Shown here one piece after another: positions 25,603-35,049 of a stretch of 64,000 nt of DNA. Below the pieces are notes generated by a model. The model saw only the letters and a program-made list of their open reading frames with translations. It did not search any database and was not told where the DNA came from. Positions within the stretch are counted from its first letter, which is position 1, and the number at the start of each line of letters is the position of its first letter. A program made the position numbers and the translations under genes. Source of the DNA: Chitinophagales bacterium (GTDB lineage Bacteria; Bacteroidota; Bacteroidia; Chitinophagales; UBA2359); NCBI GenBank assembly GCA_020636475.1, contig JACJXU010000002.1, positions 211,501 through 275,500 of the forward strand, written 5' to 3'.

Positions 25603-26342
25603 TGTTGCGAATGTTTTTTTGAAGGATTGTATTCCAATTTATCTTCTTTTTTATTCTCAATTTGCAAAATAATCATATCGTGAATGAGCTTATTTACTGC
25701 CAGCGAATCGGTGCCATCATAATAGCCGCGCACTACACGCTCGGCATCGAACAACACTAATTTTTGGGTATGGTCGAAAATTTCGGCACTGCCTTCACTT
25801 CCGGGCATTGCGGTTACAAAATAGTTTTGGGTAACAAATGCATAAAAGGTTTTTTGGTCGTAGCCGGTAAGAAATTTCCAAATAGAAAAGTCGGCGTGGT
25901 ATGTTTCGCCATATTTTTTAAGCACTTCCGGTGTATCGAAAGCAGGATCTACGGTATGCGACAAAATCATAAAATCTACTTCACCCTTCAGGCGGTCTTG
26001 CACGCGCGACAGGCTTTTGCTTAGTTTAGGGCAAATGCCGCCACAACGGGTAAAGAAAAAATCGCAGACAACCATTTTTCCTGCAATGGTTTTCTCGGTA
26101 ACAATACTACTATCTTGGTCTATGAAGCTAAATGGCGCAATTTGGTGATACAATTTCCCATTTACTTCTACGGTATTCTCCGATTGAAAATCATCACTAA
26201 TAGGATAGTAGCGGCTCACTTTGGAGCGTTGCGGCGTACCCGCAGGATAATTATGCAGTTTGGGAAAAACGTAGTAAAAGAAAAAGGAAAACAATACACC
26301 GATGAACAGTATTACAAGACCAATTATTTTTGTTTTTTTCAT
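25599..26342 (-). CDS. SCO family protein (copper chaperone for cytochrome oxidase)
   Basis: 247 residues from the ATG at 26342 (a TTG at 26351 is less likely). An N-terminal TM anchor (about 7-26) is followed by a thioredoxin-like domain. Copper ligands are Cys100 and Cys104 in TRCGGICPKLSKS and His191 in FDHTQKLVLF. SCO proteins deliver copper to, or reduce, the CuA site of cytochrome oxidase subunit II. It overlaps the DUF420 gene downstream. Confidence 0.92.
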   Translation of the reverse strand: MKKTKIIGLVILFIGVLFSFFFYYVFPKLHNYPAGTPQRSKVSRYYPISDDFQSENTVEVNGKLYHQIAPFSFIDQDSSIVTEKTIAGKMVVCDFFFTRCGGICPKLSKSLSRVQDRLKGEVDFMILSHTVDPAFDTPEVLKKYGETYHADFSIWKFLTGYDQKTFYAFVTQNYFVTAMPGSEGSAEIFDHTQKLVLFDAERVVRGYYDGTDSLAVNKLIHDMIILQIENKKEDKLEYNPSKKHSQQ

Positions 26343-26428
26343 ACAAGCCAAACAAAACTTTAGGTGAAAAGATTAGAAACTTGAAGCAAAGGTCTTATTA
26401 ATTTTACAAAAAAGCTAATGAAGTGGGA

Positions 26429-26572
26429 TTATTGGTATGATAATTTTACATTTATTGGTATTGGTTCTTGCAAATCGGCTAAGGTCGTTTGGGCTTGTAG
26501 ATAATTACACCACATAAGCCAGCATAGTGCTGTGGCGAGAATAATTTTATATGGGTTGGGTTTATTTTTCAT
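26429..26572 (-). pseudogene. Duplicated 5' fragment of the adjacent secreted-protein gene
   Basis: A 47-codon frame repeats almost exactly the first 40 residues of the gene at 26589-27200 (same MKNKPNPYKI start, signal peptide and QTTLADLQEPIP) and then leaves it, ending in seven unrelated residues. The DNA match spans about 130 bp (26455-26587 against 27083-27215) including the upstream region. This is a partial tandem duplication; the peptide would be secreted but has no domain. Confidence 0.75.
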
Positions 26573-26588
26573 TGTGCATGAGTTTTTG

Positions 26589-27200
26589 CTATTCATCAAA
26601 TACGTTGTAGTTTTTAAAAATATATGCTACATTTTTTCTTTTTTCTCCTTCAAACTTATTGGGAAAGAACCTGTAATAATTCCCGCCGGATAAAAGCAGA
26701 CCTTGCACATAATCTAATTCTATTTCACTGCGTGTTTTGTCGAGGTAATTTGAATAGAAGATATAATTGGTGAAATTTTTAATATATATGGCATTTTCGG
26801 GTTTTAGAGATAACTTCTGAATATACAGCACATATCCTCTTAATACATCAGAAGCATTCATAAAGTAGTGGTGCTTGTAAATAGGGAAATACTTCAAAAC
26901 CACATCATACGCTTTAGCTTGTTGCAAAGCCCACGCAAACTCAGTAAATTTCCTAAATTCTATGCCCAATAGTAAACTGTCATCTTGTGCAAATAAACTA
27001 TCCATAGCTGCTATATAAGTGTTAGTTTTTGCTTGCAAAATTGTCAATTCGGTTAAAATGCTATCTGCCATTAGTGCATTTTGGGGTATTGGTTCTTGCA
27101 AATCGGCTAAGGTCGTTTGGGCTTGTAGGTAATTACACCACATAAGCCAGCACAGTGCTGTGGTGAGGATAATTTTATATGGGTTGGGTTTATTTTTCAT
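26589..27200 (-). CDS. Secreted hypothetical protein
   Basis: 203 residues. Signal peptide ending near NYLQAQ. The rest is mostly helical and rich in Tyr, Phe and Leu (LRGYVLYIQKLSLKP, IYIKNFTNYIFYSNYLD). No family recognised. Its start overlaps the end of the 227-residue gene by 11 nt, so the two are cotranscribed, and its 5' end has been copied downstream. Confidence 0.6.
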   Translation of the reverse strand: MKNKPNPYKIILTTALCWLMWCNYLQAQTTLADLQEPIPQNALMADSILTELTILQAKTNTYIAAMDSLFAQDDSLLLGIEFRKFTEFAWALQQAKAYDVVLKYFPIYKHHYFMNASDVLRGYVLYIQKLSLKPENAIYIKNFTNYIFYSNYLDKTRSEIELDYVQGLLLSGGNYYRFFPNKFEGEKRKNVAYIFKNYNVFDE

Positions 27201-27873
27201 TGGGCATGAGTTTTAACAACTTTCGTAAATTGGTATAAGCGCAGGAATCTGATTCTTCATCTAAGTACTCAAGCCTGTGGGCGATTTCTTTTTTGTAACC
27301 TCTTAAGAAATAAGCCATTGGAGCAATATTGAAATTGTTTAAGTTTAGTTTTTGAAGTAATTGTAATTCTTCTCCATATTGCTTATACTTTAGATGACTT
27401 ATGGGTAGAGGATAATCGAAAAAATTGCATTTTTCTAACACCTCACTTTGCAATAAATAATTAACCATCATTTTATGTAATATAGGATCTTCTACAAAAT
27501 ATTGCCAACCCACATCATCCATTTTTAATTTGTGTCTTGAATATAAAAAATAACGAAGGGAGTCGTTGGCAACTAAATGCTGCATGGTAGAATTGTGCAT
27601 TGTTTGTAAATTGTCGAGATATTTTTTTACACTTGGTATAGCCACTAAAGGATTGGGAGATATTGTATCGAATATAGTTAAAAACTCATTATTTATTTTG
27701 GCATATAACTGGTATAAGCTATCAAATTTTTCTAAAAAAATAGAATCTTGGCTACTTAAAACATAAGAAAATTTGTCTCCCATTGATCCTTCTTCAATTA
27801 CAAATTTTTCTTGTGCATTAATAAAGTTAATGATACACAAGATTAGACTCAATAATAAAAGTATTTTTTTCAT
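27190..27873 (-). CDS. Secreted hypothetical protein
   Basis: 227 residues. Signal peptide (MKKILLLLSLILCIINFINA), then a helical soluble domain with short Leu/Lys-rich stretches (LQLLQKLNLNNFNIAPM, YFLRGYKKEIAHRLEYL). Like its downstream neighbour it contains a 'LRGY' segment, so the two may be distant paralogs. Function unknown. Confidence 0.6.
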   Translation of the reverse strand: MKKILLLLSLILCIINFINAQEKFVIEEGSMGDKFSYVLSSQDSIFLEKFDSLYQLYAKINNEFLTIFDTISPNPLVAIPSVKKYLDNLQTMHNSTMQHLVANDSLRYFLYSRHKLKMDDVGWQYFVEDPILHKMMVNYLLQSEVLEKCNFFDYPLPISHLKYKQYGEELQLLQKLNLNNFNIAPMAYFLRGYKKEIAHRLEYLDEESDSCAYTNLRKLLKLMPNEK

Positions 27874-28156
27874 ATCAATTGCTATTTAAAGTGATTTTAT
27901 TAGTTCCGTACCAAATTTTGCTAAAGATACACTAAGGTTTTCTCTATTTTTATTACATTTTGGGGCATTTATCGGAAGTTGGTTCCTAAATTAAAATGTA
28001 TAAAAACCGTTTGCCAACAGGCTACTCTCTCCGCACACAAAAATATAGCCTGCACCATGCCAATTTGCCAGTAATTTCTACGCAAATAATCTCCGGCAGG
28101 TACACATCTTTTTTATTTGTAAGCCTAAATGCTTATTTTTACCCATAAAAATTCTA

Positions 28157-30964
28157 ATGAAAAAAATCCTCTTTAGTATTCTGTCCTTATGCTTTGTTTT
28201 TACGGCAAAGGCACAACTTGTTTATACCGAGCCGATTTTTCCAACAGTCGATGCACCCGTTACCATCTTTTTCGATGCTACGCAAGGTTCGGGAGGACTG
28301 GCGAATTGCAACTGCGATGTGTATTTGCACACGGGCGTTATTACTTCCGAAAGTACCGGAAACTCCGACTGGAAACACGTAGTAACTGCTTGGGGTGTGG
28401 CAAACGATACTTACAAAATGACACAACTAAGCGACAATTTGTATAGCTACACCATCAACGATATTCTCGATTTTTATAACATAAGCGAAGGTGAAGAGGT
28501 ACTCCGATTGGCTTTTGTGTTCAGAAATGCCAACGGTACTTTGGAAGGAAAAGACGTGGGCGGCACCGATATTTTTGTCGATTTGTATCCTGTCGGTTTG
28601 CATGTAAAGTTTGCCAATCCTACTGCCTATGAAAACTTTGAAGAACCCAACCAAAGTATTACTATCGCCGCCGAAGCTACGCAAGCCGCTACAATGAGCT
28701 TGTACCAAGATGGAGTGTTGCTGGCAACCGCCGAAAATGAAACACAACTAAGCTACAATATTACCACACCTGCATCGGGAAAATTGCGCCTTAAAATGAC
28801 GGCTGAAAATGCCAATGGCTTTGCCGAAGATTCTATTACGATTGTGGTAAAAAGTGCTACCCAAACCGCCGAACTACCCGAAAACATGGAAGATGGCATC
28901 AATTACCTTAGCGAGAGTAGTGTATTGTTGAGCCTGTACGCGCCGGGTAAGGATTTTATTTATGTGGTAGGCGATTTTTCTAATTGGGAAACCGAGCCCA
29001 ATCTGCAAATGAAACGCACCCCAGACGGAAACCGATTTTGGGTGCAAATAGATAACCTAACGCCTCAGCAAGAATACGCCTTTCAGTATTTTATTGATGG
29101 CTCCCTAAAAGTAACCGACCCGTACGTGGAATTAGTTCTCGACCCATCCAACGACAACTACATTACCGCCGATGTTTACCCGAATTTAAAACCATATCCT
29201 AACGGAAAAACAACAGGTATTGTCGGAGTTTTGCAAACGGCTGCACCCGAATACGTTTGGGAAACAACTAATTTTGAAGCCCCGCCCGCCGAGAATTTAG
29301 TTATTTACGAACTGCTCCTACGCGATTTTGTACACGCACACAACTACAATGCCCTCAAAGACACGCTCAATTATTTGCAAAGTCTGGGGGTAAATGCTAT
29401 TGAGTTGATGCCCATTATGGAGTTTGAAGGAAACATTAGCTGGGGATATAATCCTTCGTTTATGCTTGCGCCCGACAAATATTACGGCACCAAAAACATG
29501 CTCAAATCGTTTATAGACGAGTGTCATAGCAGAGGTATTGCCGTTATTTTGGATATTGTACTCAATCATCAGTTTGGTCAAAGTCCTTTGGCGCAGATGT
29601 ATTTCGAGGGCAGTGCGCCTTCGGCAAATAGTCCATGGTTCAATGTTACTGCCAAGCACGATTTTAATGTAGGCTACGACCTGAATCACGAAAGCCCTGC
29701 CACACAATATTTTGCGGAACGCGTAATGAAGCACTGGATAGAAGAATACAATATTGACGGCTACCGCTTCGATTTATCGAAAGGATTTACGCAAACCAAC
29801 ACATTAGGCAATACCAGTGCTTGGGGACAGTACGATGCTTCGCGCATTGCTATTTGGGAAAACTATGGCAATTACATGTGGTCGCTCAAACCCAATTTTC
29901 ATATTATTTTAGAGCACTTTGCCGTAAATACCGAAGAAAAAGAACTCGCAGACAATGGTTTTATGCTGTGGGGAAATGAAACCTACAAATTCGGTCAGGC
30001 AGGTATAGGCTTCGTAAATGGAACTAACTTCGACTATGCCTACTATAAAGTACGCAACTTTAATGAACCGCACTTAGTTGCCTATATGGAAAGCCACGAC
30101 GAAGAGCGATTGATGTACAAATGTACGTCCGATGGTTTGGCAGATGGTGGATATGATATAAAGCTCGAAGAAGTAGCCTTAGAGCGTATGAAATTGCTTG
30201 CCAATTTTTACTTTGCTATTCCGGGTCCCAAAATGATTTGGCAATTTGGTGAGTTGGGCTACGATTACTCCATCAACTACAACGGACGCACCGGACCCAA
30301 ACCTATTCGTTGGGATTACTTTACAGACGAACGCCGCCAAAAAGTATATCAAGTGTATAGTGCTATGAGTTTTTTGCGGGAAAACTATCCTACATTTACA
30401 GAAGGTACTGCCACATTAGCTACCGGAAGTAGCGTTAAAAAAATCACCTTATTACACGAAGCAATGGATGCTTTTGTAGTAGGCAATTTTTCTATTGCAA
30501 CCAAAGAAGAAACCATTAGCTTCCCACACGCAGGCACCTGGTACGAGTTTTATAGCGGCGACTCCTTAGAAATTGCCGATGTAGGGACTACTTTAGCCTT
30601 AAATCACGGCGAGTTTAGGCTCTACACCACCGAAAAATTGCCCACGCCGCCAGCCGGCTTACAAGACTTGACGGTATATAGCCCTACAATAACTGCCGAA
30701 GAAATTGGTTTTGCCTGTTATCCCAATCCGGTACAAAGCCAAATACAACTAAGTTGGACACAAGCGAGTACCACGCCCACACAAATTGTATTGTACAACG
30801 CACAAGGGCAGGAAATAGCCCTACTTTTAGTTGAAAATATGTCAGCAGGCAAACAAATACACGATTTTGACCTTAGCAAATACCATTTAGCGGCAGGCAA
30901 TTATTTCATTAAAATAGCCAACAAAGATTTTTATTTAGTGGAGAAAATAGTGGTGATGCCGTAG
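28157..30964 (+). CDS. Secreted GH13 alpha-amylase family protein with T9SS signal
   Basis: 935 residues: signal peptide (ends FTAKA); an N-terminal beta domain (about 22-150) typical of Bacteroidota amylases; an Ig-like segment (about 150-240); a CBM48/E-set-like domain (about 255-345, with VYVVGDFSNWETEP-type sequence); the GH13 barrel (about 375-720); and a type A T9SS sorting domain (about 855-935, CYPNPVQSQIQLSW). Catalytic residues are Asp539 (GYRFDLSKG), Glu586 (IILEHF) and Asp648 (MESHDEERL). It should hydrolyse or rearrange alpha-1,4/1,6-glucans outside the cell. No SusCD genes adjoin. Confidence 0.92.
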   Translation: MKKILFSILSLCFVFTAKAQLVYTEPIFPTVDAPVTIFFDATQGSGGLANCNCDVYLHTGVITSESTGNSDWKHVVTAWGVANDTYKMTQLSDNLYSYTINDILDFYNISEGEEVLRLAFVFRNANGTLEGKDVGGTDIFVDLYPVGLHVKFANPTAYENFEEPNQSITIAAEATQAATMSLYQDGVLLATAENETQLSYNITTPASGKLRLKMTAENANGFAEDSITIVVKSATQTAELPENMEDGINYLSESSVLLSLYAPGKDFIYVVGDFSNWETEPNLQMKRTPDGNRFWVQIDNLTPQQEYAFQYFIDGSLKVTDPYVELVLDPSNDNYITADVYPNLKPYPNGKTTGIVGVLQTAAPEYVWETTNFEAPPAENLVIYELLLRDFVHAHNYNALKDTLNYLQSLGVNAIELMPIMEFEGNISWGYNPSFMLAPDKYYGTKNMLKSFIDECHSRGIAVILDIVLNHQFGQSPLAQMYFEGSAPSANSPWFNVTAKHDFNVGYDLNHESPATQYFAERVMKHWIEEYNIDGYRFDLSKGFTQTNTLGNTSAWGQYDASRIAIWENYGNYMWSLKPNFHIILEHFAVNTEEKELADNGFMLWGNETYKFGQAGIGFVNGTNFDYAYYKVRNFNEPHLVAYMESHDEERLMYKCTSDGLADGGYDIKLEEVALERMKLLANFYFAIPGPKMIWQFGELGYDYSINYNGRTGPKPIRWDYFTDERRQKVYQVYSAMSFLRENYPTFTEGTATLATGSSVKKITLLHEAMDAFVVGNFSIATKEETISFPHAGTWYEFYSGDSLEIADVGTTLALNHGEFRLYTTEKLPTPPAGLQDLTVYSPTITAEEIGFACYPNPVQSQIQLSWTQASTTPTQIVLYNAQGQEIALLLVENMSAGKQIHDFDLSKYHLAAGNYFIKIANKDFYLVEKIVVMP

Positions 30965-30999
30965 AGGAGGTTTTGAACAATAAAAATATTACTGCATAA

Positions 31000-31037
31000 A
31001 AAAAATCCCGAAACAATAAACAGTTTCGGGATTTTTT
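31000..31037. terminator. Bidirectional terminator between amylase and tRNA genes
   Basis: A perfect 15-bp stem, AAAAAATCCCGAAAC / GTTTCGGGATTTTTT, around an 8-nt loop. A-rich on one side and T-rich on the other, so it can end transcripts from both the plus-strand amylase gene and the minus-strand tRNA. Confidence 0.85.
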
Positions 31038-31038
31038 G

Positions 31039-31112
31039 TGGTCCCACCAGGGCTTGAACCTGGGACCCCCTGATTATGAGTCAGGTGCTCTAACCAACTG
31101 AGCTATAGGACC
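31039..31112 (-). tRNA. tRNA with CAU anticodon (elongator Met or Ile2)
   Basis: A full cloverleaf of 74 nt on the minus strand: acceptor GGTCCTA pairing with TGGGACC plus discriminator A; D arm GCTC...GAGC; anticodon stem CCTGA/TCAGG with loop CTCATAA (anticodon CAT); T arm CCAGG TTCAAGC CCTGG. CCA is not encoded. CAU can be elongator tRNA-Met or the tRNA-Ile2 that TilS converts to lysidine-34. The stem sequences alone do not settle which one this is. Initiator tRNA is excluded because the anticodon stem lacks three G-C pairs. Confidence 0.93.
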
Positions 31113-31206
31113 GCTGCACCACAAAGCAACGGGTGCAATAATTTGGAGCGCAAATATAGTATTAATATCAAAAATAAAATACTCTTAGCCCAAATTTTTG
31201 TATTTT

Positions 31207-31557
31207 TTATTCTTCTTTCTTGCAGCAGTCCGGCAGGTTTTTATATACTTCAGCATTGGCGGGGCTGCCGTTGGCATCGTAGCCTAATTTGTTGATGGCA
31301 GCAATAATTTTATCCGCATTGGTTTTGCGTTTGTCGTAGCGAACTGTTAGTATTTGGGTATCCAAGTCTAAAGAAACAGCCCTTATGCCTTTTTCATAAA
31401 TAATATTATCTTCTAAGGTTTTTTGACACATACCACACTGGGCAGATGTTTTTATGCTTATTCCTTCTATATTTTTTTGCGATAAGGCTTTATTATTGCC
31501 ACAACTCATTAAACTACAAAATAAAACGAGTGGAATGATTAAAAATAACTTATGCAT
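31207..31557 (-). CDS. Heavy-metal-associated (HMA) domain lipoprotein
   Basis: 116 residues. Lipobox at Cys19 (SLMSC). HMA-fold sequence with metal site CGMC (41-44) in the ISIKTSAQCGMCQK segment, a GIRAVSLDLDTQILTVRYD core, and a C-terminal DCCKK that may add thiolate ligands. It lies 27 nt downstream of a TonB receptor gene and probably binds Cu(I) or a similar soft metal in the periplasm. Confidence 0.85.
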   Translation of the reverse strand: MHKLFLIIPLVLFCSLMSCGNNKALSQKNIEGISIKTSAQCGMCQKTLEDNIIYEKGIRAVSLDLDTQILTVRYDKRKTNADKIIAAINKLGYDANGSPANAEVYKNLPDCCKKEE

Positions 31558-31584
31558 AGGTTTAAAAATTTTATAATTAAAAAA

Positions 31585-33813
31585 TTATTTCAGCGTCCAT
31601 TTCACGCCAATGTACGTCATTCTGCCAAAAATAGGTCCCCACGTATTGCTTGCATCAAAATTAGCCGCAAAAGGAGTTTCCCAGTTTTGGATAGGATTTT
31701 CTTGTTTAAAATTAAATAAATTTTCGGCACCAAGATATATTTCACCACTTTTAAACACATAATTTACTTGCGCATTGTGCAAATTGTATGCCGGAGCTTT
31801 GGTAAGTTGGTTTTCGCCATTGTCGGCAGCAATCGCCAAGTTTTGTGTGCCTATCAGTTGCGAGGTCCAGTTTACTTGCCAGTGTTCGTTATGACTTTTG
31901 TAAGTGAGATTTATCAAGCCTTTGTGTTGTGGAATAAAAGGCACATTTACATTTTCTATGCCAAGATAAGAAGTAGTAAGGCTTTCGTATTTGTATGCCA
32001 AACGTACATCAAAATCATGCAGCAGTTTGTAGTCCAATTGTGCCTGAAAATAATTGGCGATGGACTTTGGTGCAGCAATAATCCAAATAGTGCTTGCATC
32101 GGAATACGTATCTACCAAAGTTTGGTTTTTCAATAAGGTCTGATACGCATCAATACTAAAACTCGCTTCGCGTTGCCATAGCGTAAAGTTTTGGGTGAAA
32201 TTAGTTCCATAGTTCCACGCAAATTCGGCGGGTAAGTTTAGGTTTTGAAAAACAAACGGACGATTGCTGAGGAGCAGATTGGTGTTTTCGGCAAAAGGAT
32301 TGGCGCGGCGGAAACCTCGTCCTGCAGAAATACGCCAAGCACTGCGTTGCCCCAATTTGTAGCGCACATGCAATCGCGGACTCAACTGTGTGCCGTACAA
32401 ATTGTGTGCATCAAGGCGCAAACCCACAATCATACTGAAACGCACATTGGGCGCGTAATTGTATTCGCCAAAAATTCCCGGTACGGATTCATCGCGAAGA
32501 AATGTTTGGGAAGAAGCAGCATTTTCGGCAAGTGCTTCGCGGTACTTATCAAGAATATAGCTGGCTCCTGCCGTAAATTTATGTTTGCCCAAACCTGTGT
32601 CGGTAGTGTAAATAAGGTTGGCGTAAAGGCTTTGCTGCTTGGCATCATAGTCGCGAATACCAAAAAAGGAATTTTGTTCGTGCCACTGCCACGACACTTG
32701 CAAACCTACGCTGGTATTAGGTTTGTCGAAAACATAGCCCGTTTTACTAAAAATCTCAAAGCGTTCGGTGTCAAAGCCGAAGCCGTAAGGGTTTTCGGTG
32801 TTGCGAATTTGGTTTCGGTCGAAATCTAACTCACCGCCTGTCCGTTGGTCGTTAATGTATTTCACGCCCCATTGTCCTTCTATGTGCTTGCTGCGGTAAT
32901 CCCAGCGATTGAACAGCATCACATTTTTGCGCAGCGGCATATCTACGAAGTTGTCGCCATTTTTGTCGTGTTTTGTAGTAAGCAAGTTCCCATGCGTCAT
33001 GAGCATTCCCGCCCAATGTTTATTTATTTTTTGGGCAAAATTGAGGTTCAGTTCCGTACGTCCTGCTTCGTTTACATACACATTGGCAAAGAATTTTGGC
33101 GCATCAAAAGGCTTTATATAGTCAATATTTATCTGTCCGCTAATGCTTTCATAACCATTTATCACCGAACCCGCGCCTTTGGTAAGTTGTATGGCATTCA
33201 TCCACGAGCCCGGAATATATTCCATACCATAAGTGGCAGACAATCCGCGCAATGCCGGAATATTTTCGCCCAAAATTTGGATATAAGCACCATCTAAACC
33301 CAGCATACGCAGTTCTTTGGCACCCGTTACGGCATCGGCAAAGTTCACATCAATAGAAGGATTGGTTTCAAAAGATTCACTGAGGTTGCAACAGGCGGCG
33401 CGGCGAAATTCCTTGCCCGTAATAGTTTCTACTTTGGCGGATTCCAGCATAGAGATATGGGTAGCGTTGTAGTCGGCGGTTATTTCTATTTCGTCCAGAT
33501 TACGCTGCGATTTCATTACAATTTTTATGGTTGTTTGATTGCTCGCAACTTTCAGCGTATCCGTTTTGTAGCCGATATAGCTTACAATAAGCGTATTGGT
33601 ATTTTTTATTTTACTTAAAGAAAAATTGCCCAAACTATCGCTAATTGTGCCGAGCGTAGTATTTTGCCAATAAACATTGGCTCCCCACAAGGGAACTTCG
33701 TGGGCCTGTTCATCTATTTCCACAATAGTACCTTCCAAGTTTTGGGCAAAAAGTGAAGGCAGAAATAAGAATGAACTGATTATGTTTAAACTTAAAAAAA
33801 ATCTCGTTTTCAT
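31585..33813 (-). CDS. TonB-dependent receptor, probably metal-related
   Basis: 742 residues. Signal peptide (ends LFAQ), a CarboxypepD_reg-like domain (about 27-105), plug (about 125-235, with a Cys pair in RRAACCNLSESF and a conserved KELRMLGLDGAYIQILGENIP run), then a 22-strand barrel ending in Trp-Thr-Leu-Lys. It imports a ligand across the outer membrane using TonB energy. The CC pair in the plug and the flanking HMA and HYC_CC_PP genes point to copper or another heavy metal. Confidence 0.88.
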   Translation of the reverse strand: MKTRFFLSLNIISSFLFLPSLFAQNLEGTIVEIDEQAHEVPLWGANVYWQNTTLGTISDSLGNFSLSKIKNTNTLIVSYIGYKTDTLKVASNQTTIKIVMKSQRNLDEIEITADYNATHISMLESAKVETITGKEFRRAACCNLSESFETNPSIDVNFADAVTGAKELRMLGLDGAYIQILGENIPALRGLSATYGMEYIPGSWMNAIQLTKGAGSVINGYESISGQINIDYIKPFDAPKFFANVYVNEAGRTELNLNFAQKINKHWAGMLMTHGNLLTTKHDKNGDNFVDMPLRKNVMLFNRWDYRSKHIEGQWGVKYINDQRTGGELDFDRNQIRNTENPYGFGFDTERFEIFSKTGYVFDKPNTSVGLQVSWQWHEQNSFFGIRDYDAKQQSLYANLIYTTDTGLGKHKFTAGASYILDKYREALAENAASSQTFLRDESVPGIFGEYNYAPNVRFSMIVGLRLDAHNLYGTQLSPRLHVRYKLGQRSAWRISAGRGFRRANPFAENTNLLLSNRPFVFQNLNLPAEFAWNYGTNFTQNFTLWQREASFSIDAYQTLLKNQTLVDTYSDASTIWIIAAPKSIANYFQAQLDYKLLHDFDVRLAYKYESLTTSYLGIENVNVPFIPQHKGLINLTYKSHNEHWQVNWTSQLIGTQNLAIAADNGENQLTKAPAYNLHNAQVNYVFKSGEIYLGAENLFNFKQENPIQNWETPFAANFDASNTWGPIFGRMTYIGVKWTLK

Positions 33814-33912
33814 GTTTGATTCAATTTAATAAAATTCGTTGGTCAGCAAGTTTACTATGTGTAAAATTGTGTCCTAAAAAGATTGGTCAAAAAATTAGAT
33901 TAAAAGGAATTG

Positions 33913-34413
33913 CTAACAGCGAAAACAAGCGTTGGAAATGCTAATGAGCTTACCGCTATGAAAGGGAAATAAGTGCAGATACCTGCTAAAAACAAGGCTA
34001 AAAGGTGTTTTTTCAAAGGAGAAAACTATCCCCAATACGCTAAAAACAACACTAAGCCACAACAGCAAAATCCATACTTGCCATTGCTGCGTCAGTTGTT
34101 TTACGGGGAGTTCGTTGGAAATGCTTCCCAATACAAATTGTGTGCTATAAGTACAGCAGTTATCGGAAGTATTTAGTTCTTTGGTAGTTGTATTGGCTGA
34201 TTTTTTACAGCATGTTTTTTCAGTAGAACAAGCTTGCTGTGAGGCGATTTTTTCGGCACATTTGGTAATGGGTAGCAAGGAAAAATCTTGTAATTGTGCT
34301 GCCCTACAATGGTGAGAATTGATAAATACTACTCCTGAACTAAACAGCAACCATACTGCCAACATTTTTAGCAGATAAGGGAAAAAACGCCATTTTTTGA
34401 GTGAAAGTAGCAT
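33913..34413 (-). CDS. HYC_CC_PP-type cysteine-rich protein
   Basis: 166 residues. A hydrophobic N-terminus ends with INSHHC (His34, His35, Cys36, in place of the usual HYC). Several further Cys follow, including CSTEKTCCKK and DNCCTYS, then a TM helix (about 111-130). This layout matches the Bacteroidota HYC_CC_PP family, found next to TonB receptors and HMA proteins. The His/Cys set suggests metal binding at the envelope. It is about 100 nt upstream of the receptor gene on the same strand. Confidence 0.6.
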   Translation of the reverse strand: MLLSLKKWRFFPYLLKMLAVWLLFSSGVVFINSHHCRAAQLQDFSLLPITKCAEKIASQQACSTEKTCCKKSANTTTKELNTSDNCCTYSTQFVLGSISNELPVKQLTQQWQVWILLLWLSVVFSVLGIVFSFEKTPFSLVFSRYLHLFPFHSGKLISISNACFRC

Positions 34414-34533
34414 ATTTGCAAAGATAAAGCAAAATGTTGTTGTTTGTCGTGCCGACCGTTATAAAAAAAGTTAAGAAGTGGGCGAATTAGGAATAAAAAT
34501 TAAAAAGTAGTAGCTTTGGGGAAAAGTGAATAT

Positions 34534-35049
34534 ATGATAAAGGCAAAACCATTTATAAAATGGGTAGGAGGTAAAAGTCAACTGTTGGAACAGTTTGAAA
34601 ATTATTATCCCAAAGAACTCAGAAAAGGTACAATTAAAAACTATGTCGAGCCTTTTTTGGGTGGAGGAGCTTTATTTTTTGCTCTTTCGCAACGCTACAA
34701 AATTGAAAACGCCTACTTATCAGACCTTAATAAGGATTTGGTTTTGACTTATCAGATAATTCAAGAACGTCCAAATGATTTGCTTGAATTTCTGGAACAA
34801 TACCAAAAGGACTATGACCAAACCGAGCAAGAAAAACGCAATGACTTATTTTTAGAAGTTCGCGAACAGTTCAATATACAACGCTTTGAAATAAATTATA
34901 AAAACTTATCTGATAATTGGGTTTCGCGAGCAGCGCAGTTTATATTTTTAAACAAAACCTGTTTTAATGGACTTTTTCGCCTGAACTCAAAAGGTGAGTT
35001 TAATGTGCCTTATGGGAAGTATAAAAAGGCGGCAAAAAAATGGAAGTAA
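34534..35049 (+). pseudogene. Dam-type DNA adenine methylase, C-terminally truncated
   Basis: 171 residues from the ATG at 34534. The N-terminal half of a D12-class N6-adenine methylase is clear: KPFIKWVGGKSQLL (AdoMet-binding motif), VEPFLGGGALFF, LSDLNKDLVLTYQII and KTCFNGLFRLNSKGEFNVPYG. After GKYK the frame turns to KAAKKWK and stops. The remaining 90-100 residues, including catalytic motif IV (DPPY), are missing, so methylation activity must be lost. The break coincides with the start of the next gene (ATG at 35040 inside the tail). Confidence 0.85.

Noticed and set aside
33973..34176. Plus-strand ORF rich in Gln and Pro
   Set aside because: Shadow of the HYC_CC_PP gene on the other strand.
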